The notes beneath the pieces were generated by a model. The model made no database searches. It was not told the origin of the DNA and was given only the letters and a program-made list of their open reading frames with translations. Positions 1-11,971 of a stretch of DNA of 64,000 bases are shown in pieces. Within the stretch, counting starts at the first letter, position 1. Every line of letters starts with the position of its first letter. Position numbers and translations under genes: made by a program. The DNA is from Orientallactaga sibirica (lineage: Eukaryota; Chordata; Mammalia; Rodentia; Dipodidae). The DNA is taken from NCBI GenBank assembly GCA_036365145.1, contig JAEOAD010000018.1, positions 9,008,001-9,072,000 of the forward strand, written 5' to 3'.

Positions 1-3000
1 AACAGAAAAAAGCTTATGAAGCCGCACCCCTGCTCAGAAGTTACAGACGGGACTAGTTGCTAGGAGGATGAGCTCACAGGGTCCTTTCCCTCCCCAAGGA
101 TATTTAGATAGCTAAGGTTTTCTTGAGAAAGATATTTTCTTCAGCGGGGTAGTTATCTGCCCATAAGTTGTTCTGCAATTAACCCTTCACCCGTGCTCAT
201 GTAAGTAACCCCAGTTAAACCCATTGGTTCATCGAATTACATTTGTGTGGAAAAGTTTCTTTATTTCTGTAATTAGTGCCTGTCTGAACACTAAGTGGTA
301 GAGGCAGGCCTGTAGACTAGTCGACCTGACTCAAGTTCAGTGGCAATGCTGGAGCTTTTCAAGGTTCTGTTTTGAGCTCATATTTATCAAAATCCAGGGT
401 ATTTATCTCAGTCATTGATATCAACATTGACACTAGTTTTTTCTAAGCACATATATATTCTTATATCCAACCCTTCACTCCCATCTCCCTAAAGGCCCTT
501 TTCACCCTCTTCAGTAGGGTCCTTGGTATTTACTGTGGGTTAATTAGAGCCTCTGTCCATCTCAAGGTGGGAAATATTACTGTGCCCCAGGATATTACTA
601 CAAACCCTGTGGCTCTCAGAGTCTTCACACTTCCTCTTTAGCAACAATCCCTGAACCTTGGCAGAGTGTTGCAGTTTTTTAGTGTTGAGTCCTCTGTAGA
701 CTCTGTATTTCTGTTATAATGTTTCAGTTCTCCACTATGTTTGTTGCTATTTCCCTGGAGGCCTTTGTCTGGCTAGCATTGGGAACAACACTCTATTGCT
801 TCCTCCCCAGATTTTTCTCCACCCCCATGAATGTGGTGAGCAATTGGCTATCTTTACTTGTATTGACGGATCATGGATAGTCTCAGTATTCTCTGCCATC
901 TGGAATATAAAGCAGTTTCTCTAAACCAAGGGTGAGAGCATAAGCTTATATTTCTATATCCAGCTACCTGCTGACACCTTTAACTGCTGTCCTATAGAAA
1001 CTTCAACTCAACACATTCACAACTGAGTTCACCATTTCCTCTGTAACCCTTCTTTTCCTTCAGTGTTCCCTGCCTGACTTAAATGATGATGGCACTTAGC
1101 TAGCCACTGCAGAAGGCAATTTAGAAACTATTTTTCAAAACCCCTCTCCCTTCCAAACTCTAATATATCTTCTTCCATAGTCTTGCTATGAGATATTTTG
1201 TCCATTGAAATACATACTTCCTTCTTATTATTGGCCATTGCACTTGTGTTTTACCTGGTGCCCTTAACTCTGTTATGAGCATTGACAGACCTACCTCAAT
1301 CAGCTATTACATTAAAATTAGTGCTAAAATGAAAATGTAATCCTACCACTTTTTTGATCAGTCCATGATAGATATTTTCTTGTTTTTAAGAATGCTACCA
1401 ACATAACTTATCTCATTCCTTCTTTTCTCTTTTTTTCATGCTGTCCATGAAGTTTTATGTTCTCTTAAAATTGATCTTCTCCTTATGCTAAGAACTGAAA
1501 CTAACATATAATGGGACTTAAAAAATATATAAAAAAGCATGTTCTAATGCACTCTCTCACTCCTTGGAACACTGCTGATAAGCAGAAAAAATTATCCTCA
1601 TTTTTGCAAAGCAAACCAAGGAGAGCATGATATACACTGGGTTCAGGGATCTCATCTCTTCTGATCTTCAGCAGTGGGTCCTGGGCTCTGAAGTGCCATG
1701 ACTGAGCTCATCTAGATTACTGCTCTTTGAAGGCATGCCTTCACCTTTCTGATGCATTATAACACACTCTAAGTACTTAGAGGCCTCTGATTCAAGCCAA
1801 TCAAGACAAGTAGTGTTCAACCAAAAGCTGGAAGGGGCAGAAGCATAGGATGTAGTAATATGTGTCTACTGGCTGCAAACATTCCCCATTTCTGGGTGTG
1901 AGTCAGTGCATTTCACTTAGTGAAGAAAGCTTCCACTATCCTGACTATTAGCCAAGTGGAGGTCATACCCTCCACTTTTCTTATAGTTTTTTGTGGGTTT
2001 GTCTGACTCACTAAACACAAAGGCAAATATTGCTTGTCTTTCTTCTGTGTGTCCATCACACACTATGGACCTAGTTCCTTGACAGGTATCTTTTATAGAA
2101 ATCAATGCTTAGGAATTTAGAGGTGACAGGAAAGTCAGAGAGCATCATTTGGACCACATTTTCCAAACTTTAGTCACCTTGTAATGGGGACACACTATAG
2201 AGCTATGTGCAACATTACCCATATTTTGGAGCATATGAGCCTTCCCTGTTCTCTCTTTTATCACTTATTTACTCCTTATTATTCATTGATGATTACTGTC
2301 ATTTACAGTTTTATGGGTAAATAAATTGAAGCTTAAAGGGATTAGAGGGCTCAACCCTGTCCTTTGGAACTGGAATTAGTTAAGAATTAGCGTCTAAGCT
2401 GAACTTAAGCATAAGCAGTCAGAGTACAGATTCTGGAATATGTATCTAGCCTTTCTTACCTCCATATTTAAGATTATTTCTTCTTCTCAGTCCAAGAGCC
2501 ATTATTTAAGGAGGCTGCATATGGGGAGATAACCAAGAGTTTGCAGCCATCTGTGAGGTGAATGCAGAAGTTTTGTGGGTCAGCCTCTGCAGTGTTTCCT
2601 GGACAGATGTGAGGAACTAGGGATAGAACATAGCAGGTGATCTGTGGTGATGGTGCTGCCTAGGACAGAAGGAGAAACCAGACCCATTTTCTCTCTGAAC
2701 TGAGCTGAGAATATTGCCCATGCATTTCAAACCTGCATTTTGGGAGGAAAAGATAGAATTCTCTACAAAAGCTGTTCTCTCTTCCGCTCCAAAATGGTCA
2801 GCAGGAGAGAAGTAGCGTTGGAGATGCTAATGAAGGCCATCATGACTGCAGAAGCAATTTAAAGATTTGCCAGAATTTATCCTGCCTCCTGTGGCTGTGC
2901 CTTCTACTTGCAATTCTTCCTTTATAGTCTGGAAATGGAGATAAATACATTTTTAAGAGTACAACATTCAGGCACTTTTGCAACTAGGGAAAGCAGAACC

Positions 3001-3864
3001 TGGAAGGCTTAAAATATTAATCATGTATCTAAGCTTGCTAGAGAAAAGAGGAATGGCATTTTGCAGGTGTGACACAGAGAAAATCTCCTCTAGGAACACA
3101 TGAAACAAAGGTGAATTTCATGCATGTGTACTCCAGACTCACAGAAAGATTGATTCATCCCCACTGTGAACCTCCATTCCAAGGCCCCTTTCCTTAAAGG
3201 GAAAGCAGCAAGCCAGCAGCTGCCTTCAAGACACACCTAGACTTTGTTGGTCTCTCATTACAGAGCCAGCAAGGCTCTGCTCTGGCAGAGACTGAGTCCA
3301 GAAACACTGATGAAAGGATTTAGGGACATGGATTTTAAACTACAATAAAATGTGAGCTTCTGAAGTGGGAATTTAGTGGCAACATTCCCACATGCCAAAC
3401 CTAGAGCCTAGAAGCATCATCAGAGCACAGGCACAGCAGTACTTCATCTTCTCTGAACCCTCTGAGTCTCTGGAAGCAGACTGTATATGATTTTTTTTTT
3501 TTTTTGTTTATCTAAGAGCCCCTGGATCTATCCACTGAAAATCCTAGGGTCCTCCTTACACCAGACTGACTCCCTGTGCTTCCTGTGCTATCTGCCCAAT
3601 AACTCTAGAGAACTTTCTGCATCCTCCAAAATGGCTTCCATGCATCAGCTTGCATTTGAAATAAGACTGTGCTCCCATATTTGTGCTGCTACTGATGAAC
3701 CGGGAGTGGTGGTGGTGGGGGAGGTCTTTGCTGAATTTAAAGATTTTAAAATGATGAAAATAATGAGAATCCCAACTGAGTTTTAGAATATAGATGTAGT
3801 CACTTTAGGAGTCTCTCTCTGTTGCCTGAGATCAAGGCCAAATGAGGAATCAAGATCAGAATCC
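1..3864. other. Intergenic sequence, no gene recognised
   Basis: I see no long open frame, no recognisable exon and no clear interspersed repeat here. Short homopolymer runs occur, such as the T run near 3491-3505. Open frames at 1917-2105 (minus) and 3487-3786 (plus) are short and low-complexity, resemble no family I know, and are most likely chance. Confidence 0.6.
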
Positions 3865-4172
3865 TGTTGCAAGGGAAAAACAAGGCCACCTAAGTTATGG
3901 CCTTGGGTTCTAGCATATAGGAGGAGTCATATGGAGTAAAGCATTTCCCCTCTCCCCAAAACTATAAAAAAATCAAAAAGCTTCCTTTGTTCTTCTGATC
4001 TCTGGAGCGCCATTCTCTCTCTCTCTGTCTTTGGCTTGAAACTTCACCTTGCTCTCTTGCATGGGCCTCCCATGTAAAAGAAGCTTTAATTCTAAGAGAG
4101 CATTTTGTTTCACTGCTTCTTATTGAACCAGCTTCTCCCTCACTGCTCTCACTCTCGTATCTATCACTGACA
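3865..4172 (+). mobile_element. Possible LTR fragment (class uncertain)
   Basis: A TATA-like 'actataaaaa' near 3960 is followed by a CT-rich tract and a run of short exon-like words ('ggagcgccattctct', 'cttgctctcttgc'). This order, U3 with TATA then a pyrimidine-rich R/U5, is the usual look of a retroviral LTR. I see no target duplication or clear polyadenylation signal, so this is a guess by composition. Confidence 0.3.
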
Positions 4173-4252
4173 AAGCAATTAAGGTTTTAAATTGTTTGTG
4201 TTTAGTTCCTGGTCTTTAGTTTTATCATCTTTCTAGGATGTTCCTAGGAGCT

Positions 4253-4621
4253 TGTGATGGTTTATATTGATTGACAACTTAACAGAAGCTGACATAACTT
4301 TGAAGGATGGTGTAGGTTAGCCTCTGGGCATGCCTCTGAGGTATTATATTGATTAGATTAGTTGAAGTGGGAAGACTATGCTAATTGTGGGTGGCACTAT
4401 TCCATGGGCTGGAGTCCTGCACTAAGTAAAAAGAGAGAGCTGGCTTAGCATTTTCTGCCTCCTCACTGTGGACCAAATGTGACCACCTGCTTCAAGCTCC
4501 TCTCATCATGCCTTTTCCACCGTGATGGACTATCATCTCAAATTGTAAGCTAAAACAAATTCTGTCTTAAACTGATTTTTGTAAGGTATTTTGTCCCAGA
4601 AATGAGAAGGTAACTAATACA
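4253..4621 (+). mobile_element. ERVL-type solo LTR (MLT2/MT2-like)
   Basis: The element starts with 'tgtgatggtttatattgattg' minus its last base and ends 'actaataca', the hallmark ends of MLT2-type ERVL LTRs. Between them are a 'tgggtggcac.att' block and 'caagctcctctcatcatgcc', as in rodent members. No intact 5-bp target duplication is visible and no internal ERVL sequence adjoins, so it is an old solo LTR. Length about 369 bp. Confidence 0.65.
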
Positions 4622-5380
4622 TGATACTAGGAAAGGACCATGGAAAGTCTTTGAATGCCAAACTCTGAGTTTGTGTTTGTATTTAACCAAAGAACTGGGC
4701 AAATCAAACTGAGAAAGATAATTATTAAATTATTAAATCCATTGAGGGAAATACAAAACCAAGGGAAGGAAAATTGATACACCCATGTGGTGGGCCTAGA
4801 AGAAATGTGAAAAGAGATTTAGAGAGAGAAAAACAAACAAAAAAATGTACAGAGGACCAGGCTTCTGCAATGTGGAGGCTAGAGGGGAAGACAGGGGCCA
4901 AACTGGGCTGAGAAGAAGGGGATACTTACCAGAAACTGAAGGTTCAGTAGTGATGGACAGGCAACCAGAAGAGCACTTGACCCTGGTAAGAGTCTATTTA
5001 TAACATTATTGTGGTGAGCCCTACCTTGGGGCTCAGGTGAACCAGAGTGAGGGCTTATTTGTCTAGGCTAAGGGCTGGCTCAAGAAGAGACTATCCATGA
5101 TATAACCAACCACAATGTCAGGATAATATTAAAATTCTAGGAGAGGAGAAGCCCCTCCCAGGGAGACACTCAGGTTGTTCATGGAAAAAACACAGGTCTA
5201 GAGAACTCCTTTAGGCAGGTGGTAAGAAGTTAGATCATTCTTTGATTTCTAGCAAAGTGTAGATTGCGAGGACATTCCTGTCTTTTAGGGCCCTTTCACA
5301 CTAAACTACCTAACAAAGCTACTTGACTCCTTCTCATATATTCAAGGATTGACATTCTGTTTTTATTCTTAAAACTGAAT
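4622..5380. other. Intergenic sequence, nothing recognised
   Basis: A-rich in places (around 4800-4850). I see no coding signal and no repeat that I can name. Confidence 0.5.
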
Positions 5381-5462
5381 GCTAGGGATTTGGCTCAGTG
5401 GTAAGTCACTTGCCTAGTACGTGTAACATCCTGTGTATAATCCTCTTCTCTTTGAAAACATA
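5381..5462 (+). mobile_element. ID-type SINE relic
   Basis: The block 'tgctagggatttggctcagt' followed by 'ggtaagtcacttgcctag' is the tRNA-like head of rodent ID/B4 SINEs, with a decayed pol III A box. The B box and A-rich tail are weak, so the copy is old or truncated. Confidence 0.6.
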
Positions 5463-5743
5463 CACCTTACTATTTCATCAATGTAAGATAAAACTGACAA
5501 CAGTGACTCATTTTGTGATTAAGATTCCATCTTATGCATGGTGAGTACACCAATAACTTGCCAATATGCCAAAAGAAAACTATTTGTTGAGGAGAAACAC
5601 CTTGAGGGTTGTATAATCGTAAATCATTCCTAGAACAATGTGCTAAGTCAGCCTATGAGAGACCAACAAGCTAAGATTTAACTTTTTCCTCTAAGCAAAA
5701 AATTGTAAAATGTATGTTATTCACAATACCTTTTCAAAAGTTT

Positions 5744-6040
5744 TAAGTGGTGAGGTGGGTTTCTTGAAGACAACAGATAGCAGTGTCCATTTTTTTGTTC
5801 CACCCTGATAAGTTGTATCTTTTGATTGGTGAGTTAAGAGCATTACTATTTGAGCTTGTTACTGTGAGGTTCAAATTAATACCAGCTATGATGAGGTGTT
5901 CTATGGGGTCTGGTGATTTCTTGTGTTTTGTACTTTTTTGAGCCTGGCCTATTTTTGGTTATTGTGATCTTCTTCTTGTTAACTCTTGAGTTTGGTTGTT
6001 TGGTTCTTCTGTATGGAGTATTCCCCAAGGTATTCTATGT
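5744..6040 (-). pseudogene. L1 ORF1/ORF2 junction, inverted segment
   Basis: Read on the minus strand, this piece aligns with 43060-43230 of L1 copy 3, the start of the ORF2 endonuclease domain. On the plus strand the matching words are 'gtgggtttcttgaagacaac' (5755 on) and 'tcttttgattggtgagtt'. The orientation is opposite to the flanking L1 sequence, and the join lies at about 6040/6041. No open frame of useful length remains. Confidence 0.7.
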
Positions 6041-6847
6041 AGGCTTCATCTCAGGGAGGCAGGGATGATTCAACCTATAGAAATCAGTCAATATAAACAC
6101 ACCACATAAATAAACTTAACCTTAAAAACCACATGATCATCTCAATAGCTGCAGAGAAGGCCTTTGACAAATTACAACCACTTCATGATCACAACTGGAA
6201 AAAATAGGCACGAGGGGTTTATATCTCAACACAATAAAGACTATATATAAAGCACCCAAAGCCCAAATAATACATAATGGGGAAAGACGTAAGGAGATCC
6301 CATTGAGGTCGAGAACAAAACAGGGGTGCCCACTCTCACCACTGGTCTTCAACATAGTAGTAGAGGTATTAGCCCGAACAATAAGATAGGAGAAAGAAAT
6401 AAAGGGGATACAAATTAGAAATGAAGAAGTCAAGTTAGCCCTAATTGCAGATGACATGGTCCTATACATAAGTGACTTGAAAGTCTCCATCTCAAAACTT
6501 CTAAAGGTGATTAGTTCCTTCAGTAAGTTGGCAAGATACAAAGTCAATGCAAAAATTTCATTAGCCTTTCTATAAGCAAAGACAAATATACAGAGAAAGA
6601 AATCAGTGAGTCTGTTCCATTTTCAATAGCCAAGGATGTGAATGACCTATATAATGAAAACATTTTTTAAAAAACTGAAGAAAAAAAGTCAAGGAGGACT
6701 TGAGAAGGTGTAAAAAGCCATGCTTCTGGATAGGTAGAATTAATATTGTGAAAATGGCAATTCTACCAAAAGCAATATACAGATTTAATTCTATCCCAAT
6801 AAAAATACCAGCATCATTCTTCACAGAGCTAGAAAAAGTGATCTCAA

Positions 6848-7020
6848 GCCATGCATGGTGGCACACCTTTAATCCCAGCACTCAGGAGGCAGAGGTAGGA
6901 AGATCGCTGGGAGTTTGAGCCTCCCTGAGACTACATAGTGAATTCCAGGTCAGCCTGAGCTAGAGTGAGACCCTACCTTGAAAAACCAAAAAAAAAAAAA
7001 AAAAAAAAAAAAGAAAAAAA
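6848..7020 (+). mobile_element. B1 SINE in L1 copy 1
   Basis: A 7SL-derived B1 element: 'gcatggtggcacacctttaa' then 'tcccagcactcaggaggcag', ending 'gtgagaccctaccttgaaaa' and a long A tail. A flanking duplication is visible: 'agtgatctcaa' just before the element and 'agtggtctcaa' after the tail (about 7097), so it inserted into the L1 after the L1 was in place. B1 is non-coding and was transcribed by pol III. Confidence 0.9.
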
Positions 7021-7032
7021 AGAGAGAGAGAG

Positions 7033-7091
<59 letters not shown>

Positions 7092-7100
7092 AAAGAAAGT
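7021..7100 (+). repeat. (GA)n / (GAAA)n microsatellite
   Basis: Grown from the A tail of the B1: about 14 bases of GA dinucleotides, then roughly fifteen GAAA units. Open frames across it (lysine/glutamate/arginine-rich) are artefacts of the repeat. Confidence 0.95.
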
Positions 7101-8410
7101 GGTCTCAAAATTTATATGGAATGGCAGAAGGCCTCAGATATCCAAACATATCCCTCAGGGGGAAGAAAAAAAAAAAAACAAACAGCTCTGAAGGTATCAC
7201 CATACCCAACCTAAAGCTATATTACAAAGCCATAGTAACAAAACCAGCAATGTACTGGCATAAGAATAGAAACATAGACCAATGGAACAGAATTGAAGAC
7301 TCAGACCTTAGGTCAAGTAACCATAGCTACTTTATTGTTGACAAAGGTGCCAATAATGTAGACTGGAGAAATGACAGCATCTTCAACAAATGTTATTGGA
7401 CAAATTGGATGACCATATGTAGAAAGACGAAACTAGACCCACTCATCTCTCTATACACAAAAATGAAGTCCAAATGCATTAAATACTTCATTATAAGACC
7501 TGAAACTCTTCTCCTACTGGAAAAAATAGGAGGCACTCTCCATGATATTGGAGTGGGGAAAGACTTCCTGAACAATACTGCAGTAGCCCAGGAAATTAAA
7601 TAATCACTCAACCAATGGTATCTCATGAAGCTAAAAAGCTTGTGCATAGACAAAAGTACCATAAGCAAGGCCAATAGATTGCCCACTGAATGGGAGCAAA
7701 TTTTTGCCAGCTATACCACTGACAGAAGCCTCATATCTAGAATCTACAAAGAACTCAAAAAACTATACAATAAAAATCAAACAACCCATTCCAAAAATGG
7801 GGCAGAGAAATGAATAGGGAGTTCTCAGAGGAAGAATTAAGAATGGCTAATACACTTAAGAAAAATTTCAACATCCCAAATCATTAGGGAAATGCAAATT
7901 AAAACAACCATGAGATTCCTGCTTACTCCAGTAAGGATGACAATCATTAAAAAATCTAACAACAACAAATGTTGGTGAGGATGGAGGAAAGAGGAACCCT
8001 CATCCTCTGATGGGAGGAATGTAAACTTGTCAATCACTATGTAAATGAATTTGGAGATTCATGAAAAGGATGCACATAGAGATACCAACAGATCCAGCTC
8101 CCTTACTGAGCATTTATCCTAAATGCTCCATGAATCAATACAGAGATGTTTGCTCAACCATGTTTATAGCTGCTCAATTAATTTTAGCTAAGAACTAGAA
8201 TCAACCCAGATGCCCATCACTGGATAAATGGATAATGATGTTGTGGTACATTTACACAATGGAATTCTACTCAGCAGTAAGAAAAAATGATACAATGAAA
8301 TGTATAGAAAAGTGGACAGACTTGGAACAGATCATACTCAGCAAACTCCCACAGCCACAGAAAGACAATTGCCACATGGTGTCACTTATCTGTAGTTCCT
8401 ACCCTGGACC

Positions 8411-9880
8411 CACTCAAGCTGCTGACATACCTGATAGGCAACTCAAGGGCTTGGCAATAGGGATGTAAATGTTTGGGGGGAGGGGAAGAGGAGGGGTGAA
8501 AACAAACACAAAATTAAATCTAAAATGATCCGATACCATAGAAACCTTTATCCTTGGAGATAGCCTAAAAGATATAACCCTCAACAGGAATAAGGAGGGA
8601 GCATTGGAAAAGTGGGGCTCTGATGAGGGTGGGATGAAGCCTAAACTTAAAAGAATTTTAAGTGTATGGTAATGCACATATGTAAGTAGAAGAACTGATT
8701 ACAGGGAGGGGAATGGCCTAAGCAAGGCCATGGGAAGAGAATACATAAAAGAAGGGCAGGGGGAGGGTCAATCTAAACTCAAGATATTGGGAATAAGACA
8801 TATGTAAAATTACTTTTTTGAATAAGGGCACATCTAGAAGCTGTAGACTGTTACTAGAAAATTTTCAGTACCTGGGATGGGATACCTTCCAGTGAGTTGT
8901 TGGCCAAGGAGGTCCCGGTAGCCTCCAAAACATTAAACGCTTTTGCCAAAGCCCTTGGTTTCCCTTGAGAAACAGATAGTAAGACCCTATTGCTGAAGAC
9001 ATCTCTTGCCTGAGAGGCAAGGTCACTGAGAAAGCAAGCTGGTGCTGAGCAGAAAACCTTCTCCCTGTAGACCAGCCAACAGAAAGCTGGGAAAGCTGCA
9101 CTACATGCAGCTGTATGGGAGACAGAAGTCATCAGCAGTGAAACAGTTTGGCCATACAGGCCCAATGACTGAACGGGTGCAATAGTGGCATGTCTACTCT
9201 TGGGGTAACCAACTGCTCCATAATTGGACTGAAGGCCCTCTCTATGGGAGGGAATACATACCTGGTACTGAAAAACCTAAGTAAGAGTCTATGATAGGTG
9301 AGGTCATGAGCCTTAGGGGTATAAGCCTGCTCTTGTCTGACTAAATGTATATATTATTCCCACCAAGTTGCCCTGAAAGCACTACACTTAATGTTATTAT
9401 TCACATATTAACGCTACTCTCACTTCTGGTTGGAGAAGCTTCTCTTTTCAGATGGCAATGACCACTGGGATGACCCAAAAGGCAACATAGTGCTGAGAAG
9501 AAGGGATGGAGGAGTGCCCAGCACTGAAACACCTCTGTCACACCCTCCAAGGCTCAGGGACCATTGCGGAAGAGGGGCTGGATAGAATGGAAGAGCCAAA
9601 GGAAGGGTATGACCTCTTACAATGCAACTGCCCAGACCGAAATTGGCCTCGATATCCATGACCTTGCAGTGCCTAGCAATACCTCTGCAAGACCCTCAAA
9701 ATAGAAGAAAAAGATGATGTCATCAAATTAAAAGAGAGACTAATGGAGAGAGGGAGGAGATATGATGGAGACTGGAGTTCTAAAGTGGAATGGGGGAGGG
9801 GAGAGAAATATCAGGTGGCTTTTTTTGTATGTAAGTATAAAAGTTGTCAATAAAAAATAATAATTAAAAAAATTTTTTTT
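8411..9880 (+). mobile_element. L1 copy 1 3'UTR (lineage A)
   Basis: Non-coding 3' end of L1 copy 1. It is collinear with 47151-48466, sharing 'gtgagttgttggcca', 'gagaagcttctctttt' and 'caatgaccactgggatgacc'. A G-rich run near 8476-8500 recalls the G-rich tract known in L1 3'UTRs. Minus-strand open frames at 8854-9165 and 9420-9659 lie inside it and show no protein signature. Confidence 0.8.
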
Positions 9881-9887
9881 TCTGTCT

Positions 9888-11205
9888 CTGACCTGTAGCT
9901 CCCATTACCCGGGATTGGTTGCTATGCACACTGAGCTATTAATCAGAGAGACCTATGAAGTCCCTGGATCAAGACAGCTTTCTGTCAAAGCACTTAATTA
10001 CCCACCTGAGATAAAATGTAAGACCCTATTGTTGAAGACACCATATCCTGCTGACACAGAATAGACACCTGGCTGGAATTTGGAAGAGAGTCAGTTTGCA
10101 GACATCCTGTCTAGTGCTGGAAAGCACAACCTGAGCTGCTGGGGAAAATGGCCAACAACGATCTGATGAACCAGGCTTCTAAGTTACTCAGAAGCAAACA
10201 CCCTGAGAAGATGTACATACAAGTGCAATAGTGGCACACAGCCTCAGTGACTAACTCCCAGTACCAGAGATTGGTTGCTACCCACTGAGCTACTGATTAG
10301 AGAGATCTATGAGGTCCCCAAATCAAGACAGCTTTCTGTCAAAGCACTTGATTATCTGCCTGAGGCAAAATGTAAGACTCTACTGCTGAAAACATCATGT
10401 GATGCTAACACAGAGCATGGAAAGACCTGGCTGGAATTCAGAAGAAAGCCAATCCACAGACAGTTAGCCTGTTTATGCTGGAAAGCACTACATGAGCCAC
10501 TGGGGGAAAATGGCCAACAACAGTCTGAGCAACCAGAGATCTAAGCTACTCAGAAGCAAACAGATCAGAATCCTATGGAGGCAAAGACTATTTCCTCCAG
10601 TGTCAAGCTGTCACTAGTATTTGGCTAAAAGAGGAGTTGCATACATCAAATTCTCCCTCAATTAATAATGCTTGTCCAATTTAAACTATGCTGACTTCAC
10701 TTTCCATTGGAGAATCTGTTCTTTTTCAGAAGGTAGCGAGACCCGAGGAGACAAATTACCCCTCTCACTTCAGCCAAACCACAGAGGAATTGGGGAGACA
10801 AGCAAAAGTGCTGCTTCCATGGTGAACCTCATAATCAGTGCCAGGGTGTAGGAGACTGATCCTGACCTGAGGATACTCAACACCTACCACAGCAGAGATC
10901 CAGAGGATCCTAACAGTTCATCACTGAAGGAGACTTAAAATTCACCATTCACAGCTCAGGGAATTTTGTAGAAGAGAGCGTGGAAAGATTGTAAGAGCCA
11001 CAGGCTGAGACATCATGCCCAGAAGCATTCCTTCACCCCCAAAATAACTACTTCTCTCACCACACATAAACTACAACCCCATGGGGAATACCTGCAATGC
11101 CAAAGAGCAGCATCGCCAATGGAATGGGGGCAGGGATGAGGGAAAAGAGTGTACCAACACATGATGCATTCATATGAAACATGTTGATAATAATAATAAT
11201 TAATT
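9888..11205 (+). mobile_element. 5'-truncated L1 3'UTR (lineage B)
   Basis: A second L1 3' end, directly after L1 copy 1 but of a different 3'UTR type. It is collinear with 26525-27690 of L1 copy 2: 'ttggttgct', 'aagacagctttctgtcaaag', 'ccattggagaat', 'accacagagg'. It ends in an A/T-rich tail ('gataataataataattaatt'). No coding remains. Open frame 10275-10544 is inside it and is not a gene. Confidence 0.75.
9895..10590 (+). repeat. Tandem duplication of about 356 bp in an L1 3'UTR
   Basis: Two head-to-tail copies of one module. Landmarks recur at a spacing of about 356 bp: 'ttggttgcta' at about 9914 and 10270, 'aagacagctttctgtcaaag' at about 9971 and 10324, and 'aaatggccaacaac' at about 10146 and 10508. 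L1 copy 2 has the module once (26570-26900). Confidence 0.8.
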
Positions 11206-11750
11206 CTTGAAAGGGTCCTCTAAATCATTCTCTAATTGGACATGTTCTGGTTTTACTAGAATCTGTGTAACTTGAGTTGCAATTCTAAGACATCAAGTAA
11301 TTATCTATGCATAATGGATTGGGAAAGCCTCTCAATAACAAAATAAGCAGCTTGCTATTGCCTGACCTTTCCCCCACTTGTTTTAGTGTCTCCATCCTGA
11401 TTTTCTTTGCTGCTGCTTCTTGAATGTCATACTTTAAAATGCAGCCTCTTCTCTTAAACGTTTCTATCCCCCCTTCATTTTGTCTCTTGCTGGAAGAGCC
11501 CATAAGCACCTTCTGTGAGAAGGCTCTGACAACTGGTCAGCTGGACTTCAGAAAGATTTTAGAGTAGACTTTATTCATCAGGATAAAGCACACAATAGGT
11601 GTCCACTTTTAAACTAATAACTGTACTATGCTTTTGTCTAATTGTTGCCTCCTCTTATACCTTCCAAATTACTTGATGTTGTCAGAACATCTTTGCATTT
11701 GAGGCTCAGGTTTAAGTTTCTTATCTGTGATATACTGGTTGAGTAGTGAC
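11206..11750. other. Intergenic sequence, nothing recognised
   Basis: No repeat or coding signal that I can name. Short minus-strand open frames here look like chance. Confidence 0.5.
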
Positions 11751-11761
11751 AGATACTTTAA

Positions 11762-11971
11762 TGTTTTTAACATATTTATTTGTATGGAGAGAGAGAGTAA
11801 GTGAGAGAGATAATAAACAAGCACCAAGGCCTTTTGCTTCTGTACATTAAATCCAGATGAATGCTCTGCTTTGTGCATCTGCCTTTACACAGGTAATGGG
11901 GAATTGAATTCAGACCAGCTGGCCTTGCAATCAAGTACCTTTAACCACTGGGCCATCTCCCCAGTACCATT
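11762..11971 (-). mobile_element. Dip-type tRNA SINE, antisense
   Basis: On the plus strand it reads 'atttatttgtatggagagag' at one end and 'ccactgggccatctccccag' at the other, the complement of the tRNA-like head with its pol III A box. A target duplication is visible: 'agatacttta' at 11751 and 'agatactttt' at 11972. Older, diverged subfamily. Confidence 0.85.

Larger units (their letters stand above)
6041..8410 (+). pseudogene. L1 ORF2 relic (RT to C-terminus)
   Basis: Remains of the L1 endonuclease/reverse transcriptase protein, here from the RT domain on. Visible landmarks in shifting frames: AEKAFDKLQ (RT motif A region, about 6151), [12 protein letters not shown] (about 6316), and LIADDM (about 6441), the catalytic YxDD box with the first residue changed to I. 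The C-terminal end reads IYTMEFYSAV and LEQIILSKL at 8235-8350, as in mammalian L1 ORF2. Stops and frameshifts break it, and a B1 SINE interrupts it at 6848. It would not make an active protein. Confidence 0.85.
5744..9880 (+). mobile_element. L1 copy 1, 5'-inverted, dead
   Basis: A LINE-1 retrotransposon made of two joined pieces. Bases 5744-6040 are the end of ORF1 and start of ORF2 in minus orientation; 6041-9880 run plus from the reverse transcriptase to the 3'UTR. This inversion plus deletion is the known result of twin priming during target-primed reverse transcription. Many frameshifts and stops make it inactive. The 3'UTR matches that of L1 copy 3 (47151-48466), so both belong to one lineage. 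It ends in a short A-rich tail ('caataaaaaataataattaa'). I could not find its target duplication. Confidence 0.85.

Noticed and set aside
5381..5462. Functional tRNA gene
   Set aside because: Only the A-box side is tRNA-like; there is no cloverleaf, and the sequence matches an ID SINE head.
6137..6547. 136-codon minus-strand frame
   Set aside because: It is the antisense shadow of the L1 RT region; the sense strand shows the RT motifs.
6965..7603. 212-codon open frame, the longest in the window
   Set aside because: It crosses the B1 tail, the GAAA repeat and L1 ORF2 relic. The Lys/Glu/Arg stretch is microsatellite translation and the rest is L1.
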